In this document: piece by piece, positions 8,194-12,469 of the stretch
Layout of the letters: the number at the start of each line of letters is the position of its first letter
How positions within the stretch are numbered: the first letter of the stretch is position 1
Assembly: GCA_002358855.1 (NCBI GenBank)
Contig: DEPQ01000066.1
Span: 1 to 12,469 of the forward strand
Reading direction: 5' to 3'
DNA length: 12,469 bases
Source of the DNA: Bacteroidales bacterium UBA3388
GTDB taxonomy: Bacteria > Bacteroidota > Bacteroidia > Bacteroidales > P3
Notes under the pieces: model-generated
The model's database searches: none
What the model was told of the DNA's origin: nothing
Seen by the model: the letters and a program-made list of their open reading frames with translations, nothing else
Made by a program: the position numbers and the translations under genes

Positions 8194-11073
8194 ATGAAGA
8201 AAATCCTATTATCATTTTTTATAATTTTGTTTTCAGTAAATATTGCCTACTCTCAAACCACACAAACCTATGTGCCATACGGTTTAAACAGTAGCGAGAT
8301 AGATCCAACCAATGCAACGCTTTCGTGGAGGAATAATTCCAATGCAGAATTGTGGCAATTAGTTTACCAGCCTACTCTTGCAGAGGAACCAACACAACTA
8401 ACATTAAATGATACGCTTGTTTTTCTTAGCGATCTTAGTCCAAATACACGCTATATCTGGAAAGTGAGAATGGTGGATATTGATGGCGACACAAGTTTGT
8501 GGAGTGCAGAAAATTATTTCTACACTTTGAGTGATGATACTCTTTGTCCGCGAGTTGCAGACTTTTTTTTAGGCTACATAGACAATAATTTAATAAATGT
8601 ACAGTGGCAACCAGCAGAAGGAACGAATACTTGGCAAATCGTTTGTGGTGAAGTAGGAACAAATCCCGATAATTATGATATAATAAATCAAACACAAAAT
8701 TACGAATACAACTTTGTGCAAGAATTTATTGAAGGAAATCAATATCAAATTGCTGTAAGAACAAATTGTCAAGGCTCATTTAGTCCGTGGAAATACCTTT
8801 ACGCAAAATATTTACATCAAAATAGTGTTTTCCAATTACCAATTCAAATAGATTTTGAAGACACTAATGAAAATAAACTAATAGGAACATTCAATGCAGG
8901 AGAGAATCCATGGAAGATTTCTTCGGCTACAAACAATACAAGTGTGGGTAGTAAATCTCTTCACGTAACTAACGGCATTAACTTTGCATGTAATAATAGT
9001 GTTTCTTCGGTTAGCTATGCTTATATTGATTTTTATATTCCTGAATATGCACAAAGTTTTTATATTGATTTCAGTTATTATACTCAAACTGAGCTTCAAA
9101 ACGCAGGATTAAAACTTTATCTTATTGCACCAGGAACTTCTGTTAGTATAGATAACCTTCCAAGCGAGCAAGACCAAGTTGGACAAAGCGTTTATAGGGG
9201 AGGTAATAATCAATGGATAAGAGAACACATAGAATTGCCTGTTCACCACATCGGAACAACAAGAAGACTCCTTTTTGTTTGGTATAATACCTCGCAAGCA
9301 CCAACTTCTCATACAGTTGCAATAGATGATATTTACCTAACGGCTCGTTATTGTGCTATTCCAACTAATTTAGAGGCTAATTATATCACTTCTTCTTCTG
9401 CAATGCTGAATTGGGAATTTGCTGAAAACCAAAATGTTTTTAATCTGCAATATAAAAAAGAGGAAGATACGACTTGGATTAACTTAAATTCAATTACACC
9501 AAATCATCTTTTGGAAAATTTACAGCCAAGTACGTCTTATTCTTTCAGAGTACAGGCAGATTGTGGCGAAGAACAAAGTTTTTGGTCTGATGTATTCACT
9601 TTCTCAACTCATACCTTAGTTGCTCCGCCAGAAAACTTAATAGTAGAAAATTATTCTTACAATACGGCTACAATTTCATGGAATGACAATCTTGACGCAG
9701 AGAGTTATGAAGTAGAAATTATATTGACAACAAATAATACTTCAATATTTCAACAAACAAATCTAAATAGAATAGAGTTAAGCCAACTTTTGCCAAACTC
9801 TATTTATCAAATAAAGGTTAGATGTATATCTCCAACTCAAGATACGAGTGCTTCTTCACAAGTTTTCTTACACACACTTTGCTATCCTGAAAACGAATTC
9901 CCTTATTACGTAGAAGATTCTATCACATTCTCAACATCAAGTTCTTTTTGCAATTTTTCAGATTGTTGGCGAGTAGAAGCCGATACATTATTCTCACCAA
10001 TATTTGAATTACACACTCTTTCAAATCCATATCTTACCTTTAACTATTCTTCATTACAAGGCGTGAACTCAAAACTCTTTATTTCGGTAAATGGAGAAGC
10101 AATGCAAGAAATGGATTTCTATTTTCTAAATGGAGAAAACAGCCTTTCGTTAATTGGATTCTTGGGAACAGATAATGTTCGTTTTGCAATCCGTAGCCAA
10201 ATGGATACAATTGAAGAAAGAACCTATGCAATAACTGATTTTTCTATTAAAGACACTTGCCTAAGCCCTGAAAGCCTAACCGTAACTCATATTTCACACT
10301 CCTCTGCTCAAATAGAATGGCAAACAATAGGCAATATAACCGAGCATAACCTTACATTGATTAACACACAAGAAGCCGACACACTTTCATTCACTAATAT
10401 AACTTCACCATTTATGATTTCAGACCTTCAACCTATGCAAGAATACAAAGTAATCCTTTATTCCTCTTGTGGAAATCAACAAGCACTGAATTTTATTGAA
10501 GAATACTTTACAACTTCCTCACAATCCGAAACCTGTTTAACACCAGAAAATTTCGTATGTCAGCACTATCAAGTAAAAGGCGATGAAACTATTATTTGCA
10601 CTTGGGACGAAGTAGAAGGCAATCCTTATATTCAATGGGAAATACAATACAAAGAACGCTTAGCAGTTAATTATACCTCTGCTATGATTTCGTTATATCC
10701 TCGTTTTACTTTGAGAAATCTTGATATGGGACAACAATTCGATTTCAGAGTAAGAGCAATATGTTCGGTAGGCGACACTTCATCTTGGACAGAAGTTGTT
10801 CAAGTAACCGTAGGCGAACAATCGCTATCACCAGACCAATATAGCGGAAAATCATTGAAGATATATCCTAATCCAAGCGATACAACACTCTTTATAGAAA
10901 CCAATGCAATAGAATTAAAAGAAGCACAAATGATAGATTCCTATGGAAGAGTAATCAGAGCGTGGGATATACTACCAAGAGAAATAGACGTTTCAACCGT
11001 AGAGCCTGGAACCTATGTGCTGAAATTCATAATGGACAATCAGCCTGTAAGCAGAAAGATAACAATTCAGTAG
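8194..11073 (+). CDS. T9SS type A sorting-domain protein with fibronectin III and jelly-roll domains
   Basis: The 959-residue secreted protein has a signal peptide (residues 1-20, AYS before Gln21). Repeated fibronectin-III-like domains follow at about 26-112, 118-208, 388-473, 477-562, 689-776 and 781-876, recognisable by the L-x-W strand and by L-P-x-T/S-x-Y-x-(F/I)-x-V motifs, several with Cys pairs. Two inserted beta-sandwich stretches (about 219-387, ending HTVAIDDIYL, and about 563-688) resemble MAM or choice-of-anchor-J modules. The C-terminus (about 887-959) is a type A sorting domain, with LKIYPNPS at its start, YGRVI in the middle and PGTYVLKF near the end. Such cargo crosses the outer membrane by T9SS and is usually attached to the surface. 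No enzyme motif was recognised, so adhesion or scaffold function is likely. The 11 bp gap and absence of a promoter suggest cotranscription with the bat genes. Confidence 0.93.
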   Translation: MKKILLSFFIILFSVNIAYSQTTQTYVPYGLNSSEIDPTNATLSWRNNSNAELWQLVYQPTLAEEPTQLTLNDTLVFLSDLSPNTRYIWKVRMVDIDGDTSLWSAENYFYTLSDDTLCPRVADFFLGYIDNNLINVQWQPAEGTNTWQIVCGEVGTNPDNYDIINQTQNYEYNFVQEFIEGNQYQIAVRTNCQGSFSPWKYLYAKYLHQNSVFQLPIQIDFEDTNENKLIGTFNAGENPWKISSATNNTSVGSKSLHVTNGINFACNNSVSSVSYAYIDFYIPEYAQSFYIDFSYYTQTELQNAGLKLYLIAPGTSVSIDNLPSEQDQVGQSVYRGGNNQWIREHIELPVHHIGTTRRLLFVWYNTSQAPTSHTVAIDDIYLTARYCAIPTNLEANYITSSSAMLNWEFAENQNVFNLQYKKEEDTTWINLNSITPNHLLENLQPSTSYSFRVQADCGEEQSFWSDVFTFSTHTLVAPPENLIVENYSYNTATISWNDNLDAESYEVEIILTTNNTSIFQQTNLNRIELSQLLPNSIYQIKVRCISPTQDTSASSQVFLHTLCYPENEFPYYVEDSITFSTSSSFCNFSDCWRVEADTLFSPIFELHTLSNPYLTFNYSSLQGVNSKLFISVNGEAMQEMDFYFLNGENSLSLIGFLGTDNVRFAIRSQMDTIEERTYAITDFSIKDTCLSPESLTVTHISHSSAQIEWQTIGNITEHNLTLINTQEADTLSFTNITSPFMISDLQPMQEYKVILYSSCGNQQALNFIEEYFTTSSQSETCLTPENFVCQHYQVKGDETIICTWDEVEGNPYIQWEIQYKERLAVNYTSAMISLYPRFTLRNLDMGQQFDFRVRAICSVGDTSSWTEVVQVTVGEQSLSPDQYSGKSLKIYPNPSDTTLFIETNAIELKEAQMIDSYGRVIRAWDILPREIDVSTVEPGTYVLKFIMDNQPVSRKITIQ

Positions 11074-11093
11074 AAATAAAAAACCAAAACACT

Positions 11094-11130
11094 TTTCTCT
11101 ACATTTAATGCCAAATGCGTGCGATATTTT
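11094..11130 (+). repeat. 37 bp imperfect direct repeat, copy A (holds terminator left arm)
   Basis: Bases 11094-11130 match 11202-11238 at 32 of 37 positions. The best-kept core is TGCGATATTTT, with ATTTAA, GCC and AATGC just before it. Copy A supplies the left arm of the terminator hairpin at 11113-11149. Confidence 0.65.
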
Positions 11131-11151
11131 CATAATATTGCACGCATTTTT
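11113..11151 (+). terminator. Rho-independent-type terminator after the T9SS gene
   Basis: Arm AAATGCGTGCGATATT (11113-11128) pairs with AATATTGCACGCATTT (11134-11149) across the 5-base loop TTCAT. All 16 positions pair, one as G-U. The right arm runs straight into a T tract (11147-11151, then CTTT). The hairpin sits 40 bp after the stop codon and is the strongest terminator in the window. The left arm also ends in TTTT, but the transcript direction of the flanking genes makes the plus strand the natural reading. Confidence 0.85.
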
Positions 11152-11201
11152 CTTTACTCTTATAAATTAGAATCGCCACGAATTTTCGGATGTAAACAAA
11201 A

Positions 11202-11238
11202 TTTCTATAAATTTAACGCCGAATGCTTGCGATATTTT
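11202..11238 (+). repeat. 37 bp imperfect direct repeat, copy B (half-terminator remnant)
   Basis: This is the second copy, offset by 108 bp from copy A, with 5 differences. No matching right arm follows, so it cannot form the terminator hairpin. It looks like a decayed duplicate or a remnant of a repeated intergenic element. Confidence 0.6.
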
Positions 11239-11286
11239 TAAGTCTAAATTTTCTGTCTGCAAATATTGAAATTATAAGCCCTTAAC

Positions 11287-11319
11287 TAAAAAGCAGTAAA
11301 TCAATGATTTAACTTTTTA
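11287..11319. repeat. Inverted repeat, bulged 14 bp stem
   Basis: TAAAAAG (11287-11293) pairs with CTTTTTA (11313-11319). Inside it TAAATCA (11297-11303) and TGATTTA (11305-11311) form an exact odd palindrome around A11304. As RNA the apical loop would open to CAAUG. It could be a weak bidirectional terminator or a protein-binding palindrome; nothing decides between them. Confidence 0.45.
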
Positions 11320-11325
11320 AAGCCC

Positions 11326-11407
11326 GATTTTTGCCAAAAAAGTCTTTGATTTTTGCGATTTTTTCATTGATTTTTCAAAAAAAAACCTGATTTTTTCAGA
11401 AAAAAAA
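11326..11407. repeat. A/T low-complexity tract with five GATTTTT motifs
   Basis: GATTTTT occurs at 11326, 11348, 11357, 11369 and 11389, separated by A runs. Small self-complementary pieces appear (TTGATTTTTCAA and CTGATTTTTTCAG). Spacing is irregular, and no coding potential or known site was recognised. The tract leads directly into the 21 bp tandem repeat. Confidence 0.5.
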
Positions 11408-11408
11408 G

Positions 11409-11489
11409 GAGCTTTTCAAATTTCTAAACGAGCTTTAGAAAATTTTAAACGAGCTTTAGAAATTTCTAAACGAGCTTTCGGAAAAATTA
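11409..11489. repeat. 21 bp tandem repeat forming serial hairpins with CGAGC loops
   Basis: Three full units (11409-11429, 11430-11450, 11451-11471) and a diverged fourth (from 11472) each begin GAGCTTT and end near TAAAC. Unit 3 contains the perfect 16 bp palindrome TTTAGAAATTTCTAAA (11455-11470). Across unit boundaries the DNA reads TTTCTAAA-CGAGC-TTTAGAAA (11421-11441, an exact 8 bp stem). A weaker copy lies at 11442-11462 and a degraded one at 11463-11484, always with the loop CGAGC. There is no spacer and unit length is constant, so it is not a CRISPR array. Function unknown. Confidence 0.75.
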
Positions 11490-11573
11490 CCCTTGTTTTT
11501 CACTCAATTTTCGTCAAGGAACTACTTTTTTTCGCAAAATGAAATTTCCTCAAAATAAAGATTTTTACCTCTT

Positions 11574-11596
11574 GAAACTTTATTTGAAGTTTTTTT
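11574..11596 (+). terminator. Weak hairpin plus T tract just before the promoter
   Basis: AAACTT (11575-11580) pairs with AAGTTT (11587-11592) across TATTTG. The T run extends to 11596 and overlaps the TTTG promoter element. The stem is short and AT-only except for one pair, so this is a tentative upstream terminator or a chance structure. Confidence 0.25.
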
Positions 11597-11624
11597 GTGC
11601 TTTAAAAAATTTGTCTTAACTTTG
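11594..11624 (+). promoter_or_regulatory. Bacteroidota-type promoter (TTTG-N19-TAACTTTG)
   Basis: TTTG at 11594-11597 and TAACTTTG at 11617-11624 match the -33 and -7 elements of the main Bacteroidota sigma factor (TTTG and TAnnTTTG) with the preferred 19 bp spacing. The expected start is a few bases downstream, around 11630-11633. It would drive the structured RNA at 11642-11823 and perhaps the LRR gene beyond it. No comparable site was found between 11824 and 11871. Confidence 0.75.
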
Positions 11625-11641
11625 TCGGCTGAAATTTTATT

Positions 11642-11823
11642 GACATAAAAAAGCGTTTTTGCTTATTTTTAGCTATATGAAACTTGGACACTTTCGTAAT
11701 AGTTCGCTAAAAAGAAAAGCAGAAAACGCTCACGAGTATATCGTGGGCTTTTCTTATTTTAGCGAACAGGTAGTCCAAGACCTCATATAACTATAAGACA
11801 AAGTCCACGTCTTTTTTAATGTC
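11642..11823 (+). ncRNA. Rod-shaped small RNA, candidate 6S (6S-Flavo-like) RNA
   Basis: About 182 nt fold end to end into one long irregular hairpin. The closing stem is GACAT-AAAAAAG (11642-11653) with CTTTTTTAATGTC (11811-11823). TTTG-CTTAT (11658-11666) pairs with ATAAG-A-CAAA (11793-11802). AGCTATATGA (11671-11680) pairs with TCATATAACT (11783-11792, one mismatch). CTTGGAC (11683-11689) pairs with GTCCAAG (11773-11779). A large asymmetric bubble follows (11690-11702 opposite 11767-11772). The apical arm pairs 11703-11720 with 11747-11766 (18 pairs, 2-base bulge) and is capped by CACGA-GTATA-TCGTG (11731-11745). Size, rod form and central bubble are those of 6S RNA, which binds RNA polymerase by mimicking open promoter DNA. 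A strong promoter lies just upstream. The fold was done by eye; a structured 5' leader of the LRR gene or a small inverted-repeat element are alternatives. Confidence 0.6.
11795..11817 (+). terminator. Possible terminator of the small RNA
   Basis: AAGAC (11795-11799) pairs with GTCTT (11809-11813), followed by TTTT to 11817. The stem is short, and its right half and T run are also used by the long closing stem of the rod RNA, so the two folds exclude each other. If it works, the transcript from the upstream promoter would be about 185 nt. Confidence 0.4.
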
Positions 11824-11871
11824 TTTTCATTAGGCAACAATTTAATTATTAACAAATAAAAATTTAACAAA

Positions 11872-12469
11872 ATGAAAAGAACATTATTAATTATCTGCAC
11901 TCTATTATGTGCAAACGTGCTTTCAGCACAAACAAGGTTTTGGGTTGATTCATTGAAATACGAAGTAACATCAACAAATCCGCCACAAGTAGAAGTTTAT
12001 AATGTTAATTATTCAATCACAACAGTAAACATTCCGGAAATAGTAGGTTATGAAGGAACAACTTATAGTGTTACTTCTATTGGAGATGGTGCGTTCTCTG
12101 AACTCCCTCAGATAACTTCTGTTAATATTCCTAATAGTATTACTTCTATTGGAGATGGGGCGTTCTCTTATTGCAGTGGTTTAACATCTATTACAATTCC
12201 TAACAGTGTTACTTCTATTGGAGATTATGCGTTCTCTTATTGCAGTGGTTTAACATCTTTTACTATTCCTAATAGTGTTACTTCTATTGGAGAAAAGGCG
12301 TTCAGAGATTGCAGTAGTTTAACATCTATTACTATTCCTAATAGTATTACTTCTATTGGAAACCGTGCGTTCGAGAATTGCAGTAGTTTAACTTCTATTG
12401 ATATTCCTAATAGCGTTACTTCTATTGGATATCGGGTGTTCTATGGTTGCAGTAGTTTAACATCTATTA
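11872..12469 (+). CDS. BspA-like leucine-rich-repeat (LRR_5) secreted protein, N-terminal part
   Basis: The frame opens at ATG 11872 and runs off the right edge with 199 complete codons. The start is followed by a good signal peptide (residues 1-19, LSA before Gln20). After an N-terminal lead-in (about 20-67) come repeats of 23 residues starting at 68, 91, 114, 137, 160 and 183, of the form TSIGxxAFxxCSxLTSIxIPNSV. This is the Treponema/BspA-type LRR found in surface proteins of Bacteroidota, spirochaetes and Trichomonas, commonly involved in adhesion. The C-terminus, where a T9SS sorting domain might be expected, is not in the window. The 48 bp between the rod RNA and this start hold no clear promoter, so it may depend on readthrough from the promoter at 11594-11624. 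Confidence 0.93.
   Translation, partial: MKRTLLIICTLLCANVLSAQTRFWVDSLKYEVTSTNPPQVEVYNVNYSITTVNIPEIVGYEGTTYSVTSIGDGAFSELPQITSVNIPNSITSIGDGAFSYCSGLTSITIPNSVTSIGDYAFSYCSGLTSFTIPNSVTSIGEKAFRDCSSLTSITIPNSITSIGNRAFENCSSLTSIDIPNSVTSIGYRVFYGCSSLTSI
12073..12469 (+). repeat. 69 bp in-gene tandem repeat of the LRR protein
   Basis: ACTTCTATTGGA recurs at 12073, 12142, 12211, 12280, 12349 and 12418, exactly 69 bp apart, and the units stay very similar at DNA level outside the two or three codons after GGA and the codons after GCGTTC. Such an array can change copy number by slippage or recombination. It continues beyond the window. Confidence 0.9.

Noticed and set aside
8435..9312. Minus-strand open frames opposite the T9SS protein gene
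   Set aside because: They are Cys/Ser/Ile-rich shadow translations without start context, signal peptide or domain, opposite a clear full-length gene.
11409..11489. CRISPR array
   Set aside because: The 21 bp units abut with no spacers, the unit itself is degenerate, and no cas gene is present.
11152..11640. Small protein genes in the intergenic region
   Set aside because: Frames are short, broken by stops, and dominated by A/T runs with no start followed by a plausible signal or domain on either strand.
11640..11645. TTGACA as an E. coli-type -35 element
   Set aside because: No matching -10 at 17 bp, and the main Bacteroidota sigma factor uses TTTG/TAnnTTTG. A good match to that consensus lies just upstream.
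11664..11671. Second promoter (TATTTTTA preceded by TTG at 21 bp)
   Set aside because: It lacks the final G of the -7 element, has a longer spacer, and lies inside the paired 5' arm of the rod RNA. It is much weaker than the site at 11594-11624.
11642..11823. tRNA, tmRNA or SRP RNA
   Set aside because: No cloverleaf, no CCA-type acceptor end, no TPsiC-like loop and no SRP GGAA-type apical motif; the fold is one long rod.

Overview
The window looks like a chromosomal segment of an AT-rich member of the Bacteroidota, most likely Bacteroidales-like. Four independent signs agree. There is a complete moxR/bat gene cluster in Bacteroidota order. A C-terminal type IX secretion (T9SS) sorting domain closes one protein. 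Several signal peptides place Gln directly after the predicted cleavage site, as in SA-Q, VQA-Q and FS-Q. A promoter of the Bacteroidota type (TTTG-N19-TAnnTTTG) lies in the intergenic region. Shine-Dalgarno sequences are weak or absent, which is normal for the phylum. No tRNA, rRNA, CRISPR array or transposase was seen.

Bases 1-8182 hold a tightly packed plus-strand operon that enters from the left. In order it encodes the C-terminal part of a MoxR AAA+ ATPase, a DUF58 protein with a von Willebrand A (VWA) fold, an unnamed single-pass membrane protein, BatA and BatB (membrane VWA proteins), BatC (a TPR lipoprotein with a Gln-rich tail), a BatD-BatE fusion, and an RseC/MucC-family membrane protein. 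Gaps run from a 17 bp overlap to 15 bp. Such clusters are thought to couple a cytoplasmic MoxR/VWA chaperone-like module to a periplasmic/inner-membrane complex, and they are linked to aerotolerance and envelope-stress resistance in several bacteria. The exact reaction is not settled.

A 959-residue fibronectin-III-rich T9SS cargo protein (8194-11073) follows after only 11 bp and is probably the last gene of the transcript. A strong hairpin terminator at 11113-11151 ends the unit.

The roughly 800 bp from 11074 to 11871 has no convincing protein gene but is full of structure. It holds the terminator, a diverged second copy of its left arm, an inverted repeat, a GATTTTT-rich tract, a 21 bp tandem repeat that folds as successive small hairpins with the same CGAGC loop, a near-perfect promoter, and a rod-shaped inverted repeat of about 180 nt. 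The rod has a central bubble and is best explained as a 6S-like small RNA.

From 11872 to the right edge runs the start of a secreted BspA-like leucine-rich-repeat protein. It has exact 69 bp (23-residue) repeats and is cut off by the window.

The points most worth following up are the BatD-BatE fusion with its buried signal-peptide-like segment, the candidate 6S RNA, and the 21 bp hairpin repeat.
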